Below are positions 44,016 through 51,270 of a stretch of 64,000 nucleotides of DNA, piece after piece. Made by a program: the position numbers and the translations under genes. The notes under the pieces are model-generated. The model worked only from the letters and a program-made list of their open reading frames with translations. It was not told the origin of the DNA and searched no databases. Where the stretch lies: positions 21,588 through 85,587 of the forward strand of contig NZ_WIBJ01000028.1 of assembly GCF_009495755.1 (NCBI RefSeq), written 5' to 3'. The number at the start of each line of letters is the position of its first letter. The first letter of the stretch is position 1. This DNA is from Flavobacterium sp. LMO8. GTDB lineage: Bacteria > Bacteroidota > Bacteroidia > Flavobacteriales > Flavobacteriaceae.

Positions 44016-44023
44016 TACCTTTG
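44016..44023 (+). promoter_or_regulatory. -7 promoter element for recJ
   Basis: TACCTTTG fits TAnnTTTG and lies 82 nt before the recJ ATG. The intervening leader contains TTCTAATTTCTAAATTCTAA word repeats. Confidence 0.45.
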
Positions 44024-44066
44024 CCATTCAATAATATAAGCCAAAATAACAGAATTCAAAACTAGC

Positions 44067-44099
44067 ATTCTGAATTCTAATTTCTAAATTCTAATTTTT
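44067..44099. repeat. TTCTAA short-word repeat in the recJ leader
   Basis: ATTCTGAATTCTAA continues as TTTCTAAATTCTAATTTTTAAA: four degenerate copies of AATTCTAA directly before the recJ start codon. Confidence 0.6.
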
Positions 44100-44105
44100 A
44101 AAACT

Positions 44106-45794
44106 ATGCGTTGGAATCCAAAATCTAAGCCAAATCCAGAAAAAGTACAAGCCATTCAGCAAGCACTTCAAGTCGATGAAATTATTGCGACACTTTTAGT
44201 TCAACGAGGAATCGAAACCTTCGAACAAGCCAAAACCTTTTTCCGTCCCACTTTAGCCGATTTGCACAATCCGTATCTGATGAAAGATATGGACAAAGCC
44301 GTTGCTCGAATTGAAAAAGCCATTGCGAACAACGAAAATATCTTAGTTTTCGGTGATTACGATGTCGATGGAACAACTGCGGTTTCTTTAGTTTCGAGTT
44401 ATTTACGTAGTTTTTATCCGAATGTGGCGACCTATATTCCCGATAGATACGCAGAAGGTTATGGCATTTCCTATATGGGGATTGATTATGCTGAAGACAA
44501 CGATATTTCCTTAATTATTGCGTTGGATTGTGGTATCAAATCGATTGACCATGTCAATTACGCCAAAGCAAAAAACATTGATTTTATTATTTGCGACCAT
44601 CACCGACCAGGCAATATTTTGCCCGATGCGGTTGCAGTTTTAGATCCAAAACGAGAAGATTGTTCGTATCCGTATGATGAATTATGCGGTTGCGGTGTCG
44701 GATTTAAATTGATTCAGGCTTTAGCCGAAAATCGAAACCAAACCATTGAAGATTTAGTGGAATATTTAGATTTAGTTGCTACTGCGATTGCGGCTGATAT
44801 TGTTTCGATTACGGGTGAGAATAGAGTGTTGGCAAAATTTGGTTTGGAAGTGATTAATTCGAATCCACGACCAGGAATAAAAGCCTTGATTCAAAATGTA
44901 AAGAAAAAAGTCTTGACGATTACGGATGTAGTTTTTATCGTAGCACCAAGAATCAACGCTGCTGGAAGAATCAAACATGGAAATGAAGCGGTAGCTTTAT
45001 TAACCGAATACGATTTAGACCAAGCGGAGCAATTCGCCTCCGAAATCGAGCAACATAATTCCGATAGAAAAGAATTAGACAAACAAATTACGAAAGAAGC
45101 CTTACTTCAAATCGAAGAAAACAACGAGCAAAACCGATTTTCAACTGTCGTATATCAAGAAAATTGGCATAAAGGCGTTATCGGAATTGTGGCTTCTCGA
45201 TTGGTAGAAAATTACTATCGCCCGACGATTGTTTTTACGAAAAGTGGCGAAAAATTAGCCGCTTCGGCGCGTTCAGTAAAAGATTTTGATGTGTATAATG
45301 CGTTGGAAGCTTGTGCGGAACACTTGGAGCAATTTGGTGGTCACATGTATGCCGCTGGAATGACGCTTTTAGAAGAGAACTACGAAAATTTCAAAAATGC
45401 TTTCGAAAAAGTCGTGCAAGAAACCATTCATCCCGATTTATTGACACCAGAAATTTCATACGATGCCGAAATCGAATTGTCCGAAATCAATCCGAAATTA
45501 ATGCGCTTATTGAAGCAATTTGAACCTTTCGGACCCGAAAATATGACACCTTTATTTTTAGCGAAAGGAGTAACCGATTCAGGTTATGCAAAAGCATTAG
45601 GTTCTGATAACGAACATTTGAAAGCATTTGTAAAACAAGAAAATTCGGAAAGTTTTGGAGCGATAGGTTTTGGATTGGGAAATAAATTAGACTTGGTTAC
45701 CAACAAAAATAAATTTGATGCAATTTTCTCTTTGGAAGAAAATGAATGGAAAGATACTGTAACTTTGCAACTGCAATTGCGCGATATTAGATAA
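44106..45794 (+). CDS. recJ: Single-stranded-DNA-specific exonuclease RecJ
   Basis: RecJ is the 5'-3' ssDNA exonuclease of RecF-pathway recombination and mismatch repair. The 562-residue protein has the DHH-family motifs LVFGDYDVDGTTAVSL (DYDVDGT at 84-90), IALDCGIKS, FIICDHHRPG (the DHH signature) and the DHHA1-domain GGHMYAAGMTL at about 416-426, followed by a C-terminal OB-type domain. ATG 44106 matches the usual MRWNPKSKP start in flavobacteria. A word repeat occupies its leader, and another of the GTGTTCAGT family starts right after its stop. Confidence 0.96.
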   Translation: MRWNPKSKPNPEKVQAIQQALQVDEIIATLLVQRGIETFEQAKTFFRPTLADLHNPYLMKDMDKAVARIEKAIANNENILVFGDYDVDGTTAVSLVSSYLRSFYPNVATYIPDRYAEGYGISYMGIDYAEDNDISLIIALDCGIKSIDHVNYAKAKNIDFIICDHHRPGNILPDAVAVLDPKREDCSYPYDELCGCGVGFKLIQALAENRNQTIEDLVEYLDLVATAIAADIVSITGENRVLAKFGLEVINSNPRPGIKALIQNVKKKVLTITDVVFIVAPRINAAGRIKHGNEAVALLTEYDLDQAEQFASEIEQHNSDRKELDKQITKEALLQIEENNEQNRFSTVVYQENWHKGVIGIVASRLVENYYRPTIVFTKSGEKLAASARSVKDFDVYNALEACAEHLEQFGGHMYAAGMTLLEENYENFKNAFEKVVQETIHPDLLTPEISYDAEIELSEINPKLMRLLKQFEPFGPENMTPLFLAKGVTDSGYAKALGSDNEHLKAFVKQENSESFGAIGFGLGNKLDLVTNKNKFDAIFSLEENEWKDTVTLQLQLRDIR

Positions 45795-45795
45795 A

Positions 45796-45838
45796 GTATT
45801 CAGTGTTCAGTATCGAGTGTTCAGTTTGTTCAGTTTTT
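45796..45838. repeat. GTGTTCAGT short-word repeat after recJ
   Basis: GTATTCAGTGTTCAGTATCG, AGTGTTCAGTTTGTTCAGT: four copies of (G)TTCAGT in 40 nt starting 2 nt after the recJ stop. It is the same family as the block after thiL. Confidence 0.7.
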
Positions 45839-45865
45839 TTGTAAAATTTAATAATTAGTTCATTC

Positions 45866-47131
45866 GTGGCATCAAAACCCAAAAAAGACCCATTTTCATC
45901 TTTACGAATTCCCGAATTTCGCTGGTTTTTAGCCATGCGCTTGTTTATTGTATTGGCTTGGTCGATGCAATTTGTATTGATTGAATGGGAAGTGTATCGC
46001 ATCACAAAAGATCCATTATCATTAGGATTAATTGGTTTAATGGAAATTATTCCTGCAATAAGTATGGCATTGTTTGCCGGACACATTGTGGATCAAAATG
46101 AGAAGAAAGGTTTGTTAATCAAATGTTTTTCTGGATTGGCAACAATTAGTGCTTTGTTGTGTTTGTTGGTGCATCCGAATTTCATTGATTCTTTTTCAAA
46201 AGACACCATATTATACGGAATTTACGCTCTAGTTTTTGTGGGCGGAATTATTCGTGCGTTTTTAATTCCCTCAATTTTTAGTTTATTGGGATTGATTATT
46301 CCTAAAAAAGAACAACCAAATGCGGCGACATGGAGTAGTTCTACTTGGCAAGTGGCGGCTGTAATCGGACCAGCTTTGGCGGGATTTGCAATTGGTTGGG
46401 TTGGTGTTTTTTGGTCATTGGTTTTTGTGGTTTTTTGTGTGATAATGGCTTTAATAGTGCTAACACAAATTGAAAGAAAGCCGATTTTAAATCCAAAAAT
46501 TGGCGAACCTATTTTTAAGAGTTTGAAAGAAGGATTGTCGTTTGTTTTTCATTCGAAACCTATTTTGAATGCAATTTCGCTTGATATGTTTGCAGTTTTA
46601 TTCGGTGGAGCCGTTGCATTGTTACCGATTTTTGCTCAAGATATTTTAAAAGTGGGTTCGGAAGGATTTGGAATTTTAAGAGCAGCTCCAGCTATCGGCG
46701 GATTGCTTACAATGCTAATTGCGACATCGATTCCATTACATCAAAAAGCTGGTAAAAAGTTATTGTTGGCTGTTTTTGGATTTGGAATTTGTATAATTGT
46801 TTTTGGATTGTCGACCAACTTTTGGTTGTCAGTTGTTGCCTTGTTTTTAAGTGGCGTTACCGATGGAATTTCAGTAGTTATTCGTCAAACTATTCTACAA
46901 ATTTACACGCCTGACCATATGCGAGGACGTGTGTCTTCTGTGAATTCTATTTTCGTGGGTTCGTCTAACGAATTAGGAGCTTTTGAAAGTGGTTTAGCTT
47001 CCAAAATCATGGGAGTTGTTCCAGCAGTTGTTTTTGGTGGTATGATGACATTAGGAATTGTGGGAGTTACCGCAGTAGCTTCGCCAAAATTCAGAGAATT
47101 AGATATCGAAAAAGATTTGGAAACAATTTAA
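45866..47131 (+). CDS. MFS transporter
   Basis: A 421-residue major facilitator with about 11-12 membrane segments (for example MRLFIVLAWSMQFVLI and GPALAGFAIGWVGVFWSLVFVVF). It has the inter-helix LFAGHIVDQNEKKG between helices 2 and 3, which matches the MFS motif A pattern GxxxDxxxR/K, and MRGRVSSVNSIFVGSSNELGAF late in the protein. This is the layout of the enterobactin-exporter EntS-like/MFS_3 group, so an efflux role is likely; the substrate is unknown. The start is GTG 45866, since no ATG precedes the conserved RIPEFRWF segment. The stop overlaps the convergent lpxH stop by 4 bp. Confidence 0.88.
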   Translation: MASKPKKDPFSSLRIPEFRWFLAMRLFIVLAWSMQFVLIEWEVYRITKDPLSLGLIGLMEIIPAISMALFAGHIVDQNEKKGLLIKCFSGLATISALLCLLVHPNFIDSFSKDTILYGIYALVFVGGIIRAFLIPSIFSLLGLIIPKKEQPNAATWSSSTWQVAAVIGPALAGFAIGWVGVFWSLVFVVFCVIMALIVLTQIERKPILNPKIGEPIFKSLKEGLSFVFHSKPILNAISLDMFAVLFGGAVALLPIFAQDILKVGSEGFGILRAAPAIGGLLTMLIATSIPLHQKAGKKLLLAVFGFGICIIVFGLSTNFWLSVVALFLSGVTDGISVVIRQTILQIYTPDHMRGRVSSVNSIFVGSSNELGAFESGLASKIMGVVPAVVFGGMMTLGIVGVTAVASPKFRELDIEKDLETI

Positions 47132-47868
47132 TTTTCAAATTTTTTCAGTTCCATTTTTTCTCCATCGAAAACACCATAAGTGAAATAACCAATCCAATCA
47201 CCCAAGTTTACATATTTAGAATTTTCAGTCAATTCAATTTCCAATGGTAAATGGCGGTGACCAAAAACGAAGAAATTATATTCTTTAGTTTCTAATTTTC
47301 GTTTGCAATATTGTACTAACCATTCATTGTCTTCGCCTAAATATTTTACATCTTCTACGCCTGAAATTAGTTTGTTTTTTACCGATAAATATTGGGCTAA
47401 TTTCACACCAATATCGGGATGTAACCAACGAAATAACCATTTTGAAAATGGATTTGTGAAAACTTTTTTCATTCGTTTGTAACCCATATCACCAGGTCCT
47501 TTTCCGTCACCATGGCCAATTAAAAAGGTTTTACCATTAAACGTAAATTCTTGATTGTCGTGATAAACCGGAATGTTTAATTCTTTTTGAAAATAATCGC
47601 CCATCCATAAGTCGTGATTTCCTACAAAAAAATAGATTGGAATGCCTGAATCTTTAATTTCGGCTAATTTCCCCAAAACTCTTACAAATCCTTTTGGAAC
47701 AACGGTTTTGTATTCGAACCAAAAATCGAATAAATCACCCAATAAGAAAATCGCATCAGCATCTTGTTTAACAGCATCAAGCCATTGAATGAATTTTTGT
47801 TCCCTTGGGAAACTTAATTCTGGTGTTGGTGCGCCAAAGTGCTGATCGGATGCAAAATATACTTTCAA
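47128..47868 (-). CDS. lpxH: UDP-2,3-diacylglucosamine diphosphatase
   Basis: LpxH hydrolyses UDP-2,3-diacylglucosamine to lipid X in lipid A synthesis, at the inner-membrane face. The 246-residue calcineurin-like phosphoesterase has its metal motifs in order: FASDQHFG, LGDLFDFWFE, FVGNHDLWMGDYF, IGHGDGKGPGD and VFGHRHLPLE. The GNHD and GHRH sites and the helical cap region fit LpxH (or LpxH2) rather than a generic phosphatase. The promoter element TAGGTTTG lies 16 nt upstream of the ATG. It is convergent with the MFS gene. Confidence 0.93.
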   Translation of the reverse strand: MKVYFASDQHFGAPTPELSFPREQKFIQWLDAVKQDADAIFLLGDLFDFWFEYKTVVPKGFVRVLGKLAEIKDSGIPIYFFVGNHDLWMGDYFQKELNIPVYHDNQEFTFNGKTFLIGHGDGKGPGDMGYKRMKKVFTNPFSKWLFRWLHPDIGVKLAQYLSVKNKLISGVEDVKYLGEDNEWLVQYCKRKLETKEYNFFVFGHRHLPLEIELTENSKYVNLGDWIGYFTYGVFDGEKMELKKFEN

Positions 47869-47884
47869 TTTCTTTGATTTTTTA

Positions 47885-47892
47885 CAAACCTA
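47885..47892 (-). promoter_or_regulatory. -7 promoter element for lpxH
   Basis: Minus-strand TAGGTTTG fits TAnnTTTG and ends 16 nt before the ATG at 47868. Confidence 0.5.
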
Positions 47893-47942
47893 CGTATTTT
47901 TCGTAAATTATAGTAATGCTTATTTTAAAAAGCGAAAGATCT

Positions 47943-49142
47943 TTATTTAAATAATTTTTTATTGACAGTTCCCGAAGCAATCCATGAAGAAATTAAACCG
48001 AGTATAACAATAGTCATAATTACAATTGCCATGTTTTGCCACTCAAAAAGAACAGGATAGGGCATGGTAGGAGTAATCATAATAAATGAAAAATGTTGTT
48101 GAAGCAGAATTATTCCTATTGCTAATCCTAAACCAATAATCAAACCAAATAAGGTAATAATTATCCCTTGAGTAAAAAATATAGTACGAATTGATGTTTG
48201 TGCAACGCCAATATTGTATAATGTTTTAAGATTTTCTCTCTTGTCAATAATAATCATTACAATTGCTCCTGCTAGGCAAAAAAGTGTGAGTATAACAACT
48301 AGTGTGCTAAATAAGTAAATGAATAAGTTTTCAGATTGTAGCATTTTGTAGAGCGAGTCATTAAGCTGTGCTCTGTTTTTTATTTTGATAGTTTTGCCAA
48401 AAATTGAAGTTAGTTCTTCTCTAACTTGATTTTCCTTGGCTGTTGGTTTTAATTTGATTTCAAGATTAGTAATTTCATTGTTTTTTAAGCCTAAAAAGTT
48501 TTGGGCCAAATCAATAGAACAAAACACATATTTACCATCTAATTCCTCGTTTACAGAGTAAATTCCAGTAGGAAATAATAAAACTTTATTAAAAGCTTCA
48601 TTCGGATTTTCAATATTCCCTTTTCCAGGTTTTGGAGCATAAGCTTCTAAGCCGTTAGAATAATCAAATAAACCTAAACCTAATTTTCTACTTATATCAG
48701 CCCCAAAAACTACGTTTTCAGAATTATTTTCAAACCATTCTCCAGCGTACAAATGATTATTAAAATGGGTTACTTGAATAAAATTATTGTCTACTCCTTT
48801 TATGTGTGCTACTAATTCTTTGCTGTTATACATGAAATAAACACGTTCTTCGATAATTTTACTAAAGGAAGCAATATTGTTGCTCTTTTGAAGTAATTCT
48901 TCTTGTTTTGGGTTAACCAAAAATGTTTTACCGGTTGTAGTTTCAATTCGTAAATCAGGATCAGAAACATTAGCGAAATTTAAACTAAATTCTTTTAATC
49001 CACTAAATACCGATAAAAAAACGAAAAGCGCCATAGTACTAGCTATAATTCCAACAGAAGCAATTCCAGTGATAATGTTAATTGCTTTGTTTTTACTGAA
49101 ACTTACAGCATATCGTTTGGCTATGTAAAAGGAAAGGTTCAA
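47943..49142 (-). CDS. LolC/LolE-type ABC transporter permease
   Basis: A 399-residue permease with the LolC/E-MacB layout: a first membrane helix (about residues 21-48, INIITGIASVGIIASTMALFVFLSVFSGL), a large periplasmic domain (about 50-265), and three C-terminal helices (about 275-300, 325-350, 370-390). LolCDE proteins extract outer-membrane lipoproteins. No ATPase gene is adjacent, so the partner must be elsewhere. It starts 1 bp after the rbfA stop, so the two genes are probably co-transcribed from the rbfA promoter. Confidence 0.88.
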   Translation of the reverse strand: MNLSFYIAKRYAVSFSKNKAINIITGIASVGIIASTMALFVFLSVFSGLKEFSLNFANVSDPDLRIETTTGKTFLVNPKQEELLQKSNNIASFSKIIEERVYFMYNSKELVAHIKGVDNNFIQVTHFNNHLYAGEWFENNSENVVFGADISRKLGLGLFDYSNGLEAYAPKPGKGNIENPNEAFNKVLLFPTGIYSVNEELDGKYVFCSIDLAQNFLGLKNNEITNLEIKLKPTAKENQVREELTSIFGKTIKIKNRAQLNDSLYKMLQSENLFIYLFSTLVVILTLFCLAGAIVMIIIDKRENLKTLYNIGVAQTSIRTIFFTQGIIITLFGLIIGLGLAIGIILLQQHFSFIMITPTMPYPVLFEWQNMAIVIMTIVILGLISSWIASGTVNKKLFK

Positions 49143-49143
49143 A

Positions 49144-49536
49144 TTAGGATTTCTTTCTTTTTTCTATTAAATCTGGATTCTCAATAGGATTTTCATCGCC
49201 AGTTAAGGCTTTGTCAATTTTTTCAATGTAATCTAAACTATCATCAATATAGAAAATCAAATTCGGAACTTTTCGCAATTGATTTTTTACACGTTGAGCT
49301 AAATCGTGTTTAATAAGAGGAGCATTACTTTTAATTGCTGTTAAAATTTCTGTCGCTTTCTCTGTAGGGAATACACTTAAATGCACTTTTGCAATTGATA
49401 AATCAGAGGTTACATTAACTTTTGAAACCGATATTACTAAATTGTTAATGTTATTTTTACGGATTTCCCCTTGCAAAATCGAAACCAAGTCGTTTTGCAA
49501 AAGTGCTCCTATTTTTTTTTGTCTATTTGTTTCCAT
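49144..49536 (-). CDS. rbfA: Ribosome-binding factor A
   Basis: RbfA is a KH-like-fold 30S maturation and cold-shock factor. I start it at ATG 49536 (METNRQKKIGALLQNDLVSIL), giving 130 residues. The frame extends five codons further (MYFCI), but those codons contain the promoter element TATTTTTG, ending 4 nt before the chosen ATG, so the extension cannot be translated from that promoter. The core shows VSKVNVTSDLSIAKVHLSVF and a conserved KVPNLIFYIDDSLDYIEKI. The charged tail ends IEKRKKS. It is followed directly by the LolC/E-like permease gene. Confidence 0.93.
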   Translation of the reverse strand: METNRQKKIGALLQNDLVSILQGEIRKNNINNLVISVSKVNVTSDLSIAKVHLSVFPTEKATEILTAIKSNAPLIKHDLAQRVKNQLRKVPNLIFYIDDSLDYIEKIDKALTGDENPIENPDLIEKRKKS

Positions 49537-49540
49537 GATG

Positions 49541-49548
49541 CAAAAATA
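49541..49548 (-). promoter_or_regulatory. -7 promoter element for rbfA, almost touching the start codon
   Basis: Minus-strand TATTTTTG is followed by CATC and then ATG, the same 4-nt spacing as in glyS. A leaderless mRNA is predicted. No well-spaced -33 TTG is seen; the nearest TTG is 13 nt away. Confidence 0.55.
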
Positions 49549-49604
49549 CATAAAAATTAATCAAGGCGTATTTTTTTGGAACTATATATAAATGCCTTTA
49601 CTTC

Positions 49605-49631
49605 TTGCTTGGTCGTTTTTTGTTAACTTTG
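49605..49631 (+). promoter_or_regulatory. Promoter of methylmalonyl-CoA epimerase gene
   Basis: TTG (49605-49607) lies 16 nt before TAACTTTG (49624-49631), which fits TAnnTTTG and lies 22 nt before the ATG. Confidence 0.55.
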
Positions 49632-49653
49632 TTCGCGATTAAAATTAAATAAA

Positions 49654-50055
49654 ATGAGAAAAATTGAACATATAGGTATTGCGGTAAATAGTTTAAAAGT
49701 GTCTAATGCTTTGTTTGAAAAATTATTTGGACAACCACCATATAAAGAAGAAGAGGTAGCTAGTGAAGGAGTTAAGACTTCTTTTTTTATGAATGGACCA
49801 AATAAAATAGAATTGTTAGAAGCAACTAATCCAGAAAGTCCAATTGCTAAATTTATAGAAAAGAAAGGAGAAGGAATCCATCACATCGCTTTTGATGTAA
49901 ATAATATTAATGAAGAAATTATTCGTTTAAAAAAAGAAGGTTTTGTGGTTTTGAATGAGATTCCTAAGAAAGGTGCTGATAATAAATTGGTTGCGTTTTT
50001 ACATCCAAAAGGCACTAATGGTGTGCTAATAGAGCTTTGCCAAGAAATAAAATAA
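49654..50055 (+). CDS. mce: Methylmalonyl-CoA epimerase
   Basis: A VOC-fold enzyme that interconverts (R)- and (S)-methylmalonyl-CoA, linking propionyl-CoA to succinyl-CoA. The 133 residues are the usual length. Metal ligands are visible in KIEHIGIAVNSL (His5), GIHHIAFDVNN (His about 75) and VLIELCQE (Glu about 128), with GVKTSFFMNGPNKIELLE between them. The mutase genes are not in the window. It has its own TAACTTTG promoter, and the tRNA(CAU) gene follows 59 bp later on the same strand. Confidence 0.94.
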   Translation: MRKIEHIGIAVNSLKVSNALFEKLFGQPPYKEEEVASEGVKTSFFMNGPNKIELLEATNPESPIAKFIEKKGEGIHHIAFDVNNINEEIIRLKKEGFVVLNEIPKKGADNKLVAFLHPKGTNGVLIELCQEIK

Positions 50056-50074
50056 AGTTTTAAAAAAGATTTGG

Positions 50075-50101
50075 TTGCCATTAAAATTAGTGTTAATATT
50101 G
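50075..50101 (+). promoter_or_regulatory. Possible promoter of tRNA(CAU)
   Basis: TTG (50075-50077) lies 16 nt before TAATATTG (50094-50101), which differs from TAnnTTTG at one position. It ends 13 nt before the tRNA. Confidence 0.35.
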
Positions 50102-50114
50102 CAACTTCAATATT

Positions 50115-50188
50115 GGTCCTATAGCTCAGTTGGTTAGAGCACCTGACTCATAATCAGGTGGTCCCTGGTTCGAGCCCAGGTGGGACCA
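50115..50188 (+). tRNA. tRNA with CAU anticodon (elongator Met most likely; Ile2 possible)
   Basis: GGTCCTA and TGGGACC form the acceptor stem with one T-G pair; A is the discriminator. The D-loop contains AGCTCAGTTGGTTAGAGC. The anticodon arm CCTGA-CTCATAA-TCAGG gives CAT at 34-36. The T-arm has GGTTCGAGCCC. It is 74 nt, with CCA not encoded. CAU also occurs in tRNA-Ile2 with a lysidine-modified C34. The overall sequence looks more like elongator Met, but I cannot exclude Ile2. Confidence 0.9.
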
Positions 50189-50229
50189 CTTTTATTGAAA
50201 TAAATTATGTTAAAAATTCTTACAAATTT

Positions 50230-50252
50230 TAAATTTTAAGTTTTTTTTAAGT
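50230..50252. repeat. Tandem TAAGTTTTTTT, and AT-rich gap after tRNA(CAU)
   Basis: TAAGTTTTTTTT occurs twice in tandem. The surrounding 50189-50378 is almost pure A/T. Besides this and a palindrome at 50317-50333 I see no gene; it probably holds the tRNA terminator region and upstream control of the PID-CTERM gene. Confidence 0.5.
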
Positions 50253-50316
50253 TTTTTTTCAAAAATAGCTTGTAAAGTATAAAAATATTTATATTTTCGT
50301 GTTTTCTAATTATGTT

Positions 50317-50333
50317 ATGTTTAATATTAACAT
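50317..50333. promoter_or_regulatory. Palindrome upstream of the PID-CTERM gene
   Basis: ATGTT and AACAT flank TAATATT, forming a 17-bp interrupted palindrome about 45 bp before the TACTTTTG promoter. It could be an operator, but AT-richness makes chance palindromes common. Confidence 0.3.
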
Positions 50334-50378
50334 ATTATTAAATTACTATTTTTTTTAGTTTAAGAAAGAAGTAAATTA

Positions 50379-50386
50379 TACTTTTG
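50379..50386 (+). promoter_or_regulatory. -7 promoter element for the PID-CTERM gene
   Basis: TACTTTTG fits TAnnTTTG. It ends 6 nt before ATG 50393 and 18 nt before ATG 50405. The alternative TTG start (50384) lies inside it and can be excluded. Confidence 0.6.
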
Positions 50387-50404
50387 CGCCCAATGAGATT
50401 AATT

Positions 50405-50611
50405 ATGAATAGAATTATAACAATTTTAGTAGTACTTTTAAGTGTACAAGGTGTTTTTGCTGCAGGTCCAACAGATCCACCACCGCCAACACCACCACCG
50501 CCACCTGGTTTACCATTAGATGGGGGTTTGCTTATACTATTTGTTTTGGCATTGGTTTCTGGTTATTGTTTATCAAAAAAATATATATCTACAAAAAAAG
50601 GCTCTTTATAA
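50405..50611 (+). CDS. PID-CTERM protein-sorting-domain small protein
   Basis: A 68-residue precursor from ATG 50405 (72 residues if 50393 is used). The signal peptide is MNRIITILVVLLSVQGVFA. A very short mature part of proline repeats follows (GPTDPPPPTPPPPPG), then the sorting signature LPLDGGLLILFVLALVSGY with a membrane helix and basic tail (KKYISTKK). This three-part PID-type C-terminus matches the PID-CTERM family of Bacteroidota, whose members are thought to be cleaved and handled by an exosortase-like enzyme. No exosortase gene is in the window. With barely 20 residues left between signal and anchor, the mature product would be only a proline-rich peptide. It ends in a bidirectional terminator shared with ribE. 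Confidence 0.75.
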   Translation: MNRIITILVVLLSVQGVFAAGPTDPPPPTPPPPPGLPLDGGLLILFVLALVSGYCLSKKYISTKKGSL

Positions 50612-50623
50612 GAGCCTTTTTTT
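50594..50623. terminator. Bidirectional terminator
   Basis: AAGGCTCTT (50598-50606) pairs with AAGAGCCTT (50610-50618) around a 3-nt loop, with A- and T-runs outside. It overlaps the stop codon of the PID-CTERM gene and serves ribE on the other strand. Confidence 0.85.
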
Positions 50624-51212
50624 ATTTTCTTAATTCGTTTAAACGACTGACATATTTACCAATTACATCAAATTCTAAATTTACTTTCGTTCCAATTTTA
50701 AAAGTATTAAAATTTGTATGTTTAAATGTGTAGGGTATAATGGCTACACTAAAGTTGTTTAATCCTGAATTCACAACGGTCAAACTTGTTCCGTTCACCG
50801 TAATCGAACCTTTTTCAATGGTAATATTGTTTAAAGTGGCATCATATTCAAACGTAAAAACCCAACTTCCGTTTGCTTCCTTAATATTAGTGCAAGTTCC
50901 AGTTTGGTCAACATGTCCTTGAACAATGTGTCCGTCTAATCTGTCTCCAAGTTTCATCGCTCGTTCTAAGTTTACAATATCGCCTGTTTTCCAATTTCCA
51001 ATAGAAGTTTTGTCAATTGTTTCTTTAATCGCAGTTATCGTGTAGTTTTTGTTTTCAATTTTTACCACTGTTAAACAAATGCCATTATGAGCCACACTTT
51101 GATCGATTTTTAATTCGTGAGTAATTTCTGATTCTACTGTTAAGTGCAGGTTTTCCTGATCTTTTTCGATTTCTTTTATAATTCCGAGCGTTTCTATAAT
51201 TCCGGTAAACAT
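50622..51212 (-). CDS. ribE: Riboflavin synthase (alpha chain)
   Basis: Catalyses the dismutation of two 6,7-dimethyl-8-ribityllumazines to riboflavin. I use the canonical start MFTGIIETLG at 51212, giving 196 residues. The open frame runs 71 codons further but that part overlaps pdxA on the opposite strand and has no family motifs. The two lumazine-binding barrels are visible: residues 1-90 (SVAHNGICLTVV) and 95-190 (LDGHIVQGHVDQTGT, GSITVNGTSLTVV). The final helix ends YVSRLNELRK. The promoter element TACTTTTG lies 30 nt upstream, back-to-back with the pdxA promoter. Confidence 0.95.
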   Translation of the reverse strand: MFTGIIETLGIIKEIEKDQENLHLTVESEITHELKIDQSVAHNGICLTVVKIENKNYTITAIKETIDKTSIGNWKTGDIVNLERAMKLGDRLDGHIVQGHVDQTGTCTNIKEANGSWVFTFEYDATLNNITIEKGSITVNGTSLTVVNSGLNNFSVAIIPYTFKHTNFNTFKIGTKVNLEFDVIGKYVSRLNELRK

Positions 51213-51229
51213 AACTGATTTAATTTTAC

Positions 51230-51237
51230 TAAATTTG
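51230..51237 (+). promoter_or_regulatory. -7 promoter element for pdxA
   Basis: TAAATTTG fits TAnnTTTG and is followed by GCAC as in the prs promoter. It lies 33 nt before the pdxA ATG. Confidence 0.55.
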
Positions 51238-51242
51238 CACAT

Positions 51243-51250
51243 CAAAAGTA
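51243..51250 (-). promoter_or_regulatory. -7 promoter element for ribE
   Basis: Minus-strand TACTTTTG fits TAnnTTTG, 30 nt before the ribE ATG. It lies only 5 bp from the divergent pdxA element, so the two polymerases would exclude each other. Confidence 0.55.
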
Positions 51251-51270
51251 AGCAATAAATCACATTTGTC

